A stretch of 64,000 nucleotides of DNA from Salinimicrobium sediminilitoris (GTDB lineage Bacteria > Bacteroidota > Bacteroidia > Flavobacteriales > Flavobacteriaceae). Numbering within the stretch: position 1 is the stretch's first letter; each line of letters begins with the position of its first letter. The translations under genes were made by a program, and so were the position numbers. Positions 24,700 through 33,271 of this stretch are shown piece by piece. The DNA is taken from NCBI RefSeq assembly GCF_020866905.1, contig NZ_JAIVCC010000005.1, positions 794,088-858,087 of the forward strand, written 5' to 3'. Under the pieces are notes generated by a model, which saw nothing but the letters and a program-made list of their open reading frames with translations, searched no databases and had not been told where the DNA came from.

Positions 24700-26211
24700 C
24701 CCATTCATCTCCAGCAGCTCCTCAACATAACAACGTTTGTTGGAAAGCCGCGGAATCTTATGCTGTCCTCCCAGTTTGTCTCTCTTTTTTAGCCAGTCGT
24801 AAAATAGCTTTTCCCTGGCAATATGGACCTTTGGTGAATTGAGGGTCATGTTATTGAAGCGCTTGGCTTCATAATCGCTATTGATGTTTTGCAAATGCCT
24901 GTCCAGGCATTCAACAAAAAATTTAAAATCGGCGGGAGGCGTCTTGAATTCAATGATCCATTCATGCGCTCCTTTTTCCCTGCCTTGCATGAAAACAGGT
25001 GCAGCGGTATAATCCACTATTTCGCAGTCGGTTTGTTGAGAAGCTTTTTTTAATGCTTCTTCGGCGTTCTCGATAATAAGTTCTTCCCCAAACACATTGA
25101 TGTGATGTTTGGTCCTGCCCGTGATCTTAATGCGGTATGGATCCAGGGAGGTGAAGCGTACGGTATCTCCAATCTTGTAGCGCCATAGACCTGCATTTGT
25201 GGTAATAAGCACTGCATAGTTCTTATCTAATTCCACTTCAGAAAGGGGAATTACTTTTTCTTCAGGAGTACCAAAATTCTCCATCGGGATGAATTCATAG
25301 AAGACACCATAATCGAGCATTAGCAGTAACTCCTTGGAATCATTAGTGTCCTGAATGGCGAAAAATCCTTCCGAAGCATTATAGATCTCAAAATACCTAA
25401 AGTTGCTGGAGGGCAGAATTTTTTGATATTGATCCATATAAGGCGCAAAATTTACTCCGCCGTGAAAATAGACCTCAAGATTAGGCCATATCTCAAAAAG
25501 GTTTTGTCGACCCGAAGCCTCTAAAGCATTGTTGAGAAGAACCAGCATCCAGGATGGTACACCCGCAAGGCTGGTAACATTTTCATCAATGGTTTCATTG
25601 ACTATCGCCGGCATTTTCACCTCCCAGTTGCTCATTAGGGAGATTTCGTTGCTGGGGGTACTACTGTATTCTGCCCAAAAAGGCATATTATCAATCAGTA
25701 TAGCAGAAAGATCTCCAAACTGTGTTCCGTTGCTGCTATAGAGTTCCTTGCTGCCGCCCAACCTGAGGCTTTTACCACTAAATAACTGTGATTCCGGATT
25801 GTTGTTAAGGTACATGCACAGCATATCCTTACCTGCGGCGTAGTGGCATTTTTCCAGGGATTCATCACTAACCGGAATGAATTTGCTCTTTGCGTTAGTG
25901 GTGCCACTGGACTTTGCAAACCATTTGATGGGAGTGGGCCAAAAAATATTATTTTCGCCACGACGGCTGCGTTCTATTTGCGGCTCAAAATCTTCGTATT
26001 GTTGTAAAGGCACCCGTTGTGCAAAATCCTCGTAAGTCTTTATTGAAGCAAAATCATATTGCAGCCCAACTTCTGTGTTTTTTGCTTTTTGTATGAGTTT
26101 TTTAAGTAGCTCAAATTGCACTTCCTGGGGATATTTGATAAACAACTCCATTTGATGGATTCGCTTCTTGAGGAACCAGGAAGCCACAGAATGTACTAAA
26201 GGAATTGGCAT
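24697..26211 (-). CDS. GH3 auxin-responsive promoter family protein (acyl-adenylating, ANL-like)
   Basis: A 504-residue bacterial GH3-type protein. GH3 enzymes adenylate carboxylic acids and transfer them to amino acids in plants; bacterial ones are uncharacterised. The ATP-binding signature is seen as WFAKSSGTTNAKSKFIPVS (about 98-116), followed by NASEGFFAIQD (about 280) and YAVLITTNAGLWRYKIGDTVRF with the ANL-type Tyr and Asp. The N terminus lacks a signal peptide. It stands alone, with a degenerate heptamer array starting at its stop codon. Confidence 0.92.
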   Translation of the reverse strand: MPIPLVHSVASWFLKKRIHQMELFIKYPQEVQFELLKKLIQKAKNTEVGLQYDFASIKTYEDFAQRVPLQQYEDFEPQIERSRRGENNIFWPTPIKWFAKSSGTTNAKSKFIPVSDESLEKCHYAAGKDMLCMYLNNNPESQLFSGKSLRLGGSKELYSSNGTQFGDLSAILIDNMPFWAEYSSTPSNEISLMSNWEVKMPAIVNETIDENVTSLAGVPSWMLVLLNNALEASGRQNLFEIWPNLEVYFHGGVNFAPYMDQYQKILPSSNFRYFEIYNASEGFFAIQDTNDSKELLLMLDYGVFYEFIPMENFGTPEEKVIPLSEVELDKNYAVLITTNAGLWRYKIGDTVRFTSLDPYRIKITGRTKHHINVFGEELIIENAEEALKKASQQTDCEIVDYTAAPVFMQGREKGAHEWIIEFKTPPADFKFFVECLDRHLQNINSDYEAKRFNNMTLNSPKVHIAREKLFYDWLKKRDKLGGQHKIPRLSNKRCYVEELLEMNG

Positions 26212-26317
26212 TTTTTCTTTTTATCTTTGGGCGCTTCAAATCGGTGTGCAACCGGTTAAAATTAAAACTATTCTTACAGCTGACAAAAAATAAGGCTGCG
26301 ATAAAATCTTCTTTTCT

Positions 26318-27118
26318 ATGACTTATGAGGGTGTGCTTACTAAAATGAAAACTGAATTAGCAGAAACAGTTCAATATTACCTCATTTTTGAGCAGGATTT
26401 TCTCAATATGAACCAGGTGCTGGACAAGCGTTTGGCGATTAATTTCCTAAACTATGAGTGTACCAGTTGTCATAAGAAAAAGAAAATCTTTGCCAATGGG
26501 GTTTGTTATAACTGCTTTATGGAACTGCCCGAAATGGGGGAGTGGGTAATTAGGCCGGAACTAAGCAAAGCACATCTCGATGAGGAGGACAGGGACCTTG
26601 AATATGAAAAGGCAGCTCAATTGCAGCCACATGTGGTTTACCTGGCAAATTCCAGTAATGTGAAAGTGGGGGTGACCCGAAAAAGCCAGATCCCTACCCG
26701 TTGGATCGATCAGGGGGCGCACGAAGCCATAGAGGTGGTAGAGGTTCCCAATCGCTATCTTGCCGGGATCACAGAAGTTGCTCTTAAAGAACATCTTTCT
26801 GATAAAACCAACTGGCGCAGTATGCTCACTAACAATCTTAAAGATCTCGATTTGGCGGCCATTCGTGAAGACATGAAACAATATCTGCCTGCCGAAGTCC
26901 TGGATTACTACCTGCCCAATTCTAAAGAGCTCGAAATAAAGTTTCCGGTTATGAGCTATCCCACAAAATGCAAATCCCTTAACCTCGCTAAAATGCCATT
27001 TTACGAGGGGGTTTTAAAAGGGATAAAAGGGCAGTACCTTATTTTTGAAGACGGTATGGTCTTCAACGTGAGGAAACATGAGGGATATAATGTCTCTCTG
27101 TCTCTGTCTATAAAATAA
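26318..27118 (+). CDS. DUF2797 domain-containing protein
   Basis: A 266-residue cytoplasmic protein matching DUF2797: MTYEGVLTKM at the start, a zinc-ribbon-like CTSCHKKKKIFANGVCYNCF (two CxxC pairs, about 46-65), and VYLANSSNVKVGVTRKSQIPTRWIDQGA, which resembles a GIY-YIG-like segment (VYLA...VKVG). This raises the possibility of a nuclease-type fold, but key residues cannot be confirmed by eye. The ATG at 26318 gives the family N terminus. Its TAA directly abuts the stop of the convergent AsmA-like gene (TAATTA, 27116-27121). Confidence 0.88.
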   Translation: MTYEGVLTKMKTELAETVQYYLIFEQDFLNMNQVLDKRLAINFLNYECTSCHKKKKIFANGVCYNCFMELPEMGEWVIRPELSKAHLDEEDRDLEYEKAAQLQPHVVYLANSSNVKVGVTRKSQIPTRWIDQGAHEAIEVVEVPNRYLAGITEVALKEHLSDKTNWRSMLTNNLKDLDLAAIREDMKQYLPAEVLDYYLPNSKELEIKFPVMSYPTKCKSLNLAKMPFYEGVLKGIKGQYLIFEDGMVFNVRKHEGYNVSLSLSIK

Positions 27119-29767
27119 TTACTGGCTCTTTGTAGTATCTTTTTTCTTTTTGTTGCCGCCCAGAATTCCGCCCAGGATGTCTTTGGCGGTCTCTTTTATG
27201 GCGTCATTAGGATCCTTTTTAGCTAAAGAATCTTTTTGAGTGGTACTGCTGCCACTTATGGTATCTTTCTTTTGGCCCCCGCTAATAATGTCACTCAAAA
27301 CATCCCGGCCCTTATCTTTGAGAGTTTCTTTTTGAGTAGCGAGAATTTGTTGCGTTAGGTTATTTACCGCTTGTTGTACGTTGAGGTTGATGTTTGGATT
27401 GCTAAAACTACCCGTAATATTTACCGGTAGGCCAACAGTCATATTCTCCTGGTCCTGAGCACTGAGACGGGAGAGGGTGCTGCCTATCTCGCTGCCTAAA
27501 TATTGTGCTGGAACTTCCAGGGCTACATTGTAATTCATGTCCAAATCAAAACCATGAGCACCCGAGGCACGGCCTTTTATTCCTTTGATGTTAAAATCAA
27601 AGGGCTGCACTTCAACCTGGCCATTATTGAAGGTTAATCTTGTCTCCAGGTCCTTTAAGTTAAGGTTATTAAGGTCAATGAAAGTAAGGCTTTGATTCAG
27701 TTTTGCAAGCAGAGGAGTTTGCGCCGGGTTCACCCTTGCCCCCAGAACTTTTGCAAGTGCATTTCCCGCTAAAGTTTGTAGCTGCGGCGTAAGGTCATCA
27801 TTTAAATTTCCTCTTAAATCAATATTTGTAGTGAGTTCTCCCTGTAACGCCTGAGCAATAGGTGCGAGATTCCTTAATAGCTCCATGTCTTTAAACGCAC
27901 GTGCAATGTCAATGGACTGCAACTCTAGCTGCATGGCAAAATTCGGGATAAGATCCTTGGTGGAAACCAATCCGTTCAACAGGATGTTACCTGCAAAGAT
28001 GTTGGAAGTAACATTAGACAGGCGGGCAGTTTCATCTACGATCCTTAAACTTCCACGGGTATTTTCCAGTACCAGGTTATCATACAGTACCCTATTTGCG
28101 GTAAAGTCAATATTGGCATCCAAAAATGACGGGATCTTGATCGCTTCATCGCCGGGGATTTCTGCAGTGGTTGACGGTTCATTATCTGCTCCTTCTACAG
28201 CAGTTTCCTTCACCATAAAATCATTCACCGAAAAAGTTTTGGAGGCAGCAGTAAAATTCCCCTTTAGCTTTTGATCTGTGAATAAATAACCCATCAGGTT
28301 CTGAATGGTTCCGGTAACAGCGAGATCTGTTTGTCCCGTGGTTAATACTGTGTTCTCCAGGCTAACGGTAGCCGGATTAAATCGCAGCTGCGCAGTAGAG
28401 AGTTTTATCTCATTCGGGATTTCGGGAGAGGTGTAGCTAAAATCCCTGATGATCGCAGTACCGCTGCTTTTTACATTTTGATACTGCTCCTTTTCAACAG
28501 ATTCCATATCGAAGCTTGTTGTAAGATCGGCAGTGACAATACCATTCAGGTCCTGCTCGAGTTCAAGGGGATAGGCCCTGGTGATGTTTGCCAGGTTGAT
28601 GGTTCCCTGTAGGGCCATATTCACCAGCATATTGCCGGTAAGGTTTTTAATGCTTCCGCTGGCGTTGAAAGCGTCCTGATCAATCCTGAAATTGAGACGA
28701 TCAATGTTTACATAGGTATCCTCTGCAAGACCGGTGTCATTTTTTAGCACAGCAGCAATCGTAATATCTTCCACTGCTTTGGGGAGGTCGGGATATTTAA
28801 AGGCTGCATTGTTGGAAGCAATATTGATCTCCATCTTCGGAATATAAGTTTCGTCAACAATTCCGCGGATAAATCCATTTACTACAAAATCTCCTTTTGT
28901 TTCAACATTCTCAATGTTCTTAGAATATTCATCGGGCATTACTGCAAGGAAATTCTTAAAGGAGGAAGTGGGGGTCTTGAAAGTGAGATCCACTTCATTA
29001 TCGTTTTCATTCACCTGAACGTAGCCGTCAAAGGTGAGGGGGAGCTGATTTATTAGCGCTTCATTTTCCAAAAAGGTATAACGCATATCTTCCAGGTCCA
29101 TCTTAAAATCGGCATCAAGTTGTAGCTTGTTCCGTTTTAAATAATTCACACTGTCCATTTCAAAACTTACCAGGGCGGTTGAAAAAGTACTTAGCGTAGA
29201 AGTCTGGGCAGAGAAATCTCCCGTACCCTCGTGGTTAAGATCTTCCACTAGTAGTTTCATATTTTGTCCCTGATCAACATAGTCTACCCGGGAGTTATTG
29301 ATCTCGTAATGCTCTACATCAAATTGAAAACCTCCACCATTTGAGGTGGTCGTAGAAACGGAATCCTGTATGGCAATGTCATAATTATTGTTCCCCAGGG
29401 AGTCCACTTTTACATTTAGAAAAGTGTTTTCTAATTTAAGAGCATCAATCTTCTTAGGTTCACCTCCGCTTTTGAAGAGTTCCCGAACCGACATCTGCAA
29501 AATAATCTCTTCACTCAGGGCAAGAGTATCATCTTCAAAAGGAGCATTATTTATGATCTTCAGGTTTTGAATGGCCAGGGTAGCATCGGGAAAATTCCTG
29601 AAGATGCTCAAATCTACATCTTCAAAGCTCACTGTCGCATTGACATTTTTGTTGATCGTATCCTGTACCAGGTCTTTCAGCTGCTTTTCAAATAAAAATG
29701 GAGTAAGAAAAAGCAGGAGAAGGATCACTCCCAGGATAATTCCGAATATTTTTAAAAATTTTTTCAT
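27119..29767 (-). CDS. AsmA-like outer-membrane biogenesis protein
   Basis: An 882-residue member of the AsmA/YhdP lipid-transfer superfamily. One N-terminal membrane helix (about 4-26, FGIILGVILLLLFLTPFLF) anchors a long periplasmic beta-rich repeat region, with the family's hallmark ATVSFEDVDLSIFRNFPDATLAIQNLKI near residue 45 and the AsmA C-terminal domain at about 600-800 (LRGNLNDDLTPQLQTLAGNA). It ends in a Lys/Asp-rich low-complexity tail with DILGGILGGNKKKKDTTKSQ. It probably helps move phospholipids between membranes. It is encoded alone; the preceding gene is divergent. Confidence 0.92.
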   Translation of the reverse strand: MKKFLKIFGIILGVILLLLFLTPFLFEKQLKDLVQDTINKNVNATVSFEDVDLSIFRNFPDATLAIQNLKIINNAPFEDDTLALSEEIILQMSVRELFKSGGEPKKIDALKLENTFLNVKVDSLGNNNYDIAIQDSVSTTTSNGGGFQFDVEHYEINNSRVDYVDQGQNMKLLVEDLNHEGTGDFSAQTSTLSTFSTALVSFEMDSVNYLKRNKLQLDADFKMDLEDMRYTFLENEALINQLPLTFDGYVQVNENDNEVDLTFKTPTSSFKNFLAVMPDEYSKNIENVETKGDFVVNGFIRGIVDETYIPKMEINIASNNAAFKYPDLPKAVEDITIAAVLKNDTGLAEDTYVNIDRLNFRIDQDAFNASGSIKNLTGNMLVNMALQGTINLANITRAYPLELEQDLNGIVTADLTTSFDMESVEKEQYQNVKSSGTAIIRDFSYTSPEIPNEIKLSTAQLRFNPATVSLENTVLTTGQTDLAVTGTIQNLMGYLFTDQKLKGNFTAASKTFSVNDFMVKETAVEGADNEPSTTAEIPGDEAIKIPSFLDANIDFTANRVLYDNLVLENTRGSLRIVDETARLSNVTSNIFAGNILLNGLVSTKDLIPNFAMQLELQSIDIARAFKDMELLRNLAPIAQALQGELTTNIDLRGNLNDDLTPQLQTLAGNALAKVLGARVNPAQTPLLAKLNQSLTFIDLNNLNLKDLETRLTFNNGQVEVQPFDFNIKGIKGRASGAHGFDLDMNYNVALEVPAQYLGSEIGSTLSRLSAQDQENMTVGLPVNITGSFSNPNINLNVQQAVNNLTQQILATQKETLKDKGRDVLSDIISGGQKKDTISGSSTTQKDSLAKKDPNDAIKETAKDILGGILGGNKKKKDTTKSQ

Positions 29768-29941
29768 CTTTTACTTTTATGGGATCATATTCTCCTCAAG
29801 TTCGTGCCTTATGCCCGAATTCCTCGAGGAGCCGTTTTTGTTCAAACTCTTTATAACAAAGTTAAGGGTATGTGCATTTGTTTTATTTAATTTGCTGTGA
29901 AATATCTTGATCCCGTCTTACTAAAAATTTCTTAAGATCTC

Positions 29942-31063
29942 TTGAACCCTTTAAAAACCGTTTATATAGCACTAGGAAGCAATGAGGGTGCCAGATTTAA
30001 CTTTTTACAAAGGGCTGTTGAAGAAATTCAGCAAAAAACGGGAGATGTAAGAGCGGTTTCGGGGGTGTATGAAACCCCTGCCATGGGTTTTGAAGGTAAA
30101 CCTTTCCTTAATTCCTGTATTGCTGTAGACAGCCGTTTTAAACCTCATAAGATCCTAAAGCAACTGCTGGAGATCGAGAAAAAAATGGGGCGGGAGAGAA
30201 AATCCGGCGACCGTTATCAAAACCGGCCAATAGATCTTGATATCCTGCTTGTGGAGGATGAGGTGATCACTTCTGAAGACCTCACAGTACCTCACCCCGA
30301 AATTCAAAACCGGAATTTTGTTTTGGCGCCTCTTGCCGATATTGCTTCGGAAGTAAAGCACCCTCACAAAAAGGTGAAAATTAAAGTCCTGCTGGAGTCT
30401 GTCGACAGAACAGAATTAAAGCTTATACCCGAAAAACTGAAGCTTCCGAAGAAATTTTCCTTTTCAGGATTCAATTATATTGCCGTGGAAGGGAATATAG
30501 GTGCCGGTAAGACCAGTTTTGCAACCATGGTTTCCCAGGATTTTAATGCCAAGCTTATCCTGGAAAGATTCAAGGACAATCCATTCCTTCCGAAGTTTTA
30601 TGAGGATCAATCCCGCTACGCTTTTCCGCTGGAAATGTCATTTTTGGCTGATAGGTATCAGCAGCTTTCAGATGACCTTGCTCAATACGATCTTTTCAAG
30701 GATTTTGTGGTTTCCGATTACGATGTTTTTAAATCCCTCATTTTTGCAAAGATCACCCTTCATGAAGATGAATATTCGCTTTACCAGAAACTTTTTAACC
30801 TTATGTACAAGGAGCTGGTAAAACCCGATCTATATGTGTATTTCTATCAAAATACCGAAAGGTTGCTGGAAAACATCAAGAAGCGGGGCAGGGATTACGA
30901 ACAGAATATTGAAGCCGATTATCTTGCAAATATCAACCGCAGCTACCTGTCTTTCATTAAATCCCAGCCCGGGCTCAATGTGAAGATCATTGATATTTCC
31001 AATCTGGATTTCGTGAAAAGAAGGGAAGATTATCTAAGCCTGTTGCAGGAAATTACCGGGTAA
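29942..31063 (+). CDS. folK: Fusion: HPPK (FolK) + deoxynucleoside kinase
   Basis: A 373-residue fusion. Residues 1 to about 130 are 6-hydroxymethyl-7,8-dihydropterin pyrophosphokinase: VYIALGSNEGARFNFLQRAVEEI, VYETPAMGFEGKPFLNSCIAVD, and RYQNRPIDLDILLVED with PHPEIQNRNFVLAPL. Residues about 175-373 are a deoxynucleoside kinase: P-loop GNIGAGKTSF, the ERF-x-x-NP segment, EMSFLADRYQQ, and the KKRGRDYEQNIEADYL lid. It links folate synthesis with dNTP salvage. The start is TTG at 29942: an in-frame stop lies 6 bases upstream and no ATG precedes the conserved region. A heptamer array follows the stop. Confidence 0.95.
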   Translation: MNPLKTVYIALGSNEGARFNFLQRAVEEIQQKTGDVRAVSGVYETPAMGFEGKPFLNSCIAVDSRFKPHKILKQLLEIEKKMGRERKSGDRYQNRPIDLDILLVEDEVITSEDLTVPHPEIQNRNFVLAPLADIASEVKHPHKKVKIKVLLESVDRTELKLIPEKLKLPKKFSFSGFNYIAVEGNIGAGKTSFATMVSQDFNAKLILERFKDNPFLPKFYEDQSRYAFPLEMSFLADRYQQLSDDLAQYDLFKDFVVSDYDVFKSLIFAKITLHEDEYSLYQKLFNLMYKELVKPDLYVYFYQNTERLLENIKKRGRDYEQNIEADYLANINRSYLSFIKSQPGLNVKIIDISNLDFVKRREDYLSLLQEITG

Positions 31064-31081
31064 AAAAGATTAAAGACCGCT

Positions 31082-31109
31082 TCGCTGCAAGAACCAGGAG
31101 TCAAGACTT
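31082..31109 (+). repeat. Degenerate heptamer array B
   Basis: Plus-strand units AAGAACC, AGGAGTC, AAGACTT (31089-31109), preceded by TCGCTGC, 19 bases after the folK-dNK stop. Twenty of 21 bases match array E behind the nucleoside transporter gene, in the same orientation relative to the preceding gene. Confidence 0.65.
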
Positions 31110-31202
31110 TATTTCTGGTAATTTTAATCATTTCCCCTAATAGCCTTGGTTCAAAAATTAATTTTCCGGATCTGTATCTAATTGACCAGTCAAAAAAATT
31201 CT

Positions 31203-31745
31203 CTAAGAAGAATGCTCAATTTTGGAAAATACATCCCAAAGGACGACTCCTGCACTCACGGCAATATTGAGGGAATGTTTGCTGCCCAGTTGCGGGATTT
31301 CCAGGACTCCGTCGCTGGCAGTAACTACCTTTTGCTGCACTCCCTTTACTTCGTTCCCGAAAACCAGGGCGTACTTTTGCCCTTTTTGAGGGGTAAAAGT
31401 ATCGAGCAAAGTTGAATCTTCGGCTTGTTCTACCGAATAAACCCGAACGTCTTCCTGTTGAAGGTCCTTCACCAGCTCCAGGACATCTTCCTTATATTCC
31501 CAGGCCACAGTATCTGTCGCTCCCAAAGCCGTTTTTTGAATATCTTTATGAGGCGGAGTGGCTGTTATCCCGCAGAGGTAGATCTTTTCTATCAAAAATG
31601 CATCTGAGGTGCGAAATATTGAACCCACGTTATTAAGGCTGCGTACATTGTCTAAAATGACAATAAGCGGCGTCTTTTCGGCTGACTTAAATTCTTCAGT
31701 AGATTTTCTTACGAGTTCGCTGTTTTTCAGCTTTCGATTTTCCAT
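31203..31745 (-). CDS. TrmH/SpoU family RNA 2'-O-methyltransferase
   Basis: A 180-residue SPOUT-fold methyltransferase. The three family motifs are clear: NVRSLNNVGSIFRTSDAF (motif 1 with the conserved N and R), LVFGNEVKGV (motif 2), and IPQLGSKHSLNIAVSAGVVLW (motif 3, forming the SAM knot). It lacks the extra N-terminal RNA-binding domain of RlmB, so it could modify tRNA (TrmH or TrmL type) or rRNA; the target is not decidable. I start it at the ATG at 31745 (MENRKLKNSELV), not at 31811, because the extra 22 residues look non-conserved. Confidence 0.92.
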   Translation of the reverse strand: MENRKLKNSELVRKSTEEFKSAEKTPLIVILDNVRSLNNVGSIFRTSDAFLIEKIYLCGITATPPHKDIQKTALGATDTVAWEYKEDVLELVKDLQQEDVRVYSVEQAEDSTLLDTFTPQKGQKYALVFGNEVKGVQQKVVTASDGVLEIPQLGSKHSLNIAVSAGVVLWDVFSKIEHSS

Positions 31746-31894
31746 AGCGGCAAAATTATGAAAACAGAACATCTTTTCTGTGGAAATCATGTAGTCCTTT
31801 ACAATCCACATTCCGCATAATTGGTACTTTATTGTTGAAAAAGGTGCATCTTTGCTTCATTTTTATATATATTTTTAATGTATTCGCTATTTAA

Positions 31895-33001
31895 ATGAAA
31901 GTGTATCATTTTTTAATCTGTTTTTTTCTGTTTTTTGGTAATTCGGTAATTGTCGCTCAGGAGAAATTTGAACCTGCTTATGTTGTTGATCTTAAAATGG
32001 ATACAATCAAGGGTTTTATTAAGGAGGAAACTGATGCCCAGCTCGCTAAAAGGATAAGCTTTAAAAAAAACCTGGAGGCTTCAGCAAAACAATATACTGC
32101 AAATGAACTTCTCGGTTTTGGTTTTGATAGTGGGAGGATCTTTAAAAGGCATAGAATTTACGCAGCAGGTAACGAGAGGTATATTTTTGCAAAAAGAATT
32201 TTAAAGGGAAAGACAGATCTTTTTGTATGGAGGAAAAAAGGTAAAGCAAAACCTGACTTTTTTGTTACTAATACTCAAATTAACAAGACGGTTCATCTTA
32301 ATGCCCCATCTAAAAAGGTAATCACTTCTGAAGAGGGAAAGAAATACTCTGTTAAAAATAAGCAATACCTGGAGCTGCTTAATCAAATTAAAACTGATCT
32401 TAAAGATCAGGAACAAAAAGAGATCAGGTACAACGAAAATAAAATATATAAAGATCTTCGAAATTATAATTTACAATTTTCGGAAAAGTATCCGGTTTCA
32501 GACTATGAAGAAAGCCAGGTGAACAGTTATGAGGTAACATTTGGAATGATGCCCAAAGATTTAGCAGGTGAAACTCATTTTAGAGTCGCAGTTTACAGGG
32601 ATAAACTAAGAGTAGAGAGATCAACCAACTGGAGTTACATAAGAGGCTTTTCTTATAGGTATTGGGAGAATGATAATGAAAAAAATAGGGAAAGGCTCAG
32701 TACAGGGACCTCTAGTTACCGATGGCAGTCATTAAGTCTTATTCCCATTGGTATAAAGTATCAGTCTAATAAAGGAATATTTAGACCATATTCTTATGTA
32801 GGGTTGGGAGTTGGATTTTTATTAAGGACAGATCATGTAGTCGAAAATTATGAAATAACAGGAGTCACAAAATCCTTCTATCCCTTTCCTACCATCCATG
32901 TTGGAGCCGGGATAAAAGCTAAACTGGGTAAAGATTTTTTACTTTTCGAGGTTACCCCTTCATTTGATGGGGTCTTTTTAAATGTTGGATACTCCTTTTA
33001 G
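31895..33001 (+). CDS. Hypothetical outer-membrane protein, exported
   Basis: A 368-residue protein not recognised by name. Signal peptide about 1-21 (ending VIVAQ), then a region with FEPAYVVDLKMDTIKGFIKEE seen in flavobacterial proteins of unknown function, a Lys-rich coiled region (about 150-190), then a C-terminal half made of alternating strands (YSYVGLGVGFLLR, PTIHVGAGIKAKLG) ending in ...FLNVGYSF. The terminal aromatic residue and girdle-like patterning suggest a small beta barrel. It is AT-richer than its neighbours and stands alone. Confidence 0.8.
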   Translation: MKVYHFLICFFLFFGNSVIVAQEKFEPAYVVDLKMDTIKGFIKEETDAQLAKRISFKKNLEASAKQYTANELLGFGFDSGRIFKRHRIYAAGNERYIFAKRILKGKTDLFVWRKKGKAKPDFFVTNTQINKTVHLNAPSKKVITSEEGKKYSVKNKQYLELLNQIKTDLKDQEQKEIRYNENKIYKDLRNYNLQFSEKYPVSDYEESQVNSYEVTFGMMPKDLAGETHFRVAVYRDKLRVERSTNWSYIRGFSYRYWENDNEKNRERLSTGTSSYRWQSLSLIPIGIKYQSNKGIFRPYSYVGLGVGFLLRTDHVVENYEITGVTKSFYPFPTIHVGAGIKAKLGKDFLLFEVTPSFDGVFLNVGYSF

Positions 33002-33193
33002 TCTGAATTAATTTTAGGCCTAACTCTTACCTTGTCTATCTAAGGGAATCCAGGGCAGGAGTTCTCATATAAATTTTTGATACTTAAGAGTAAATTTGGA
33101 AATTCCTATAAATATGTAGAAAACCCCATGTGCTTAAGAAAAAAATAATCGGGAAAGTTACAATTAATGTGTTTGACAGGTTGTGGATAAAAG

Positions 33194-33225
33194 TTTGAAA
33201 ATGAGAGAGGGGAAGATTATCTTTA
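33194..33225 (+). promoter_or_regulatory. Candidate mutS promoter
   Basis: TTTG (33194-33197), 20 bases, TATCTTTA (33218-33225). This places the transcript start about 40 bases before the mutS GTG. Confidence 0.4.
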
Positions 33226-33271
33226 AATTGAGAGAATCCATATTTTAGCCCTCAGCAAAAAATCAAGCATA

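Noticed and set aside
31895-33001. AT-rich outer-membrane gene as horizontally acquired
   Set aside because: AT content is only mildly different, and no mobile element flanks it.
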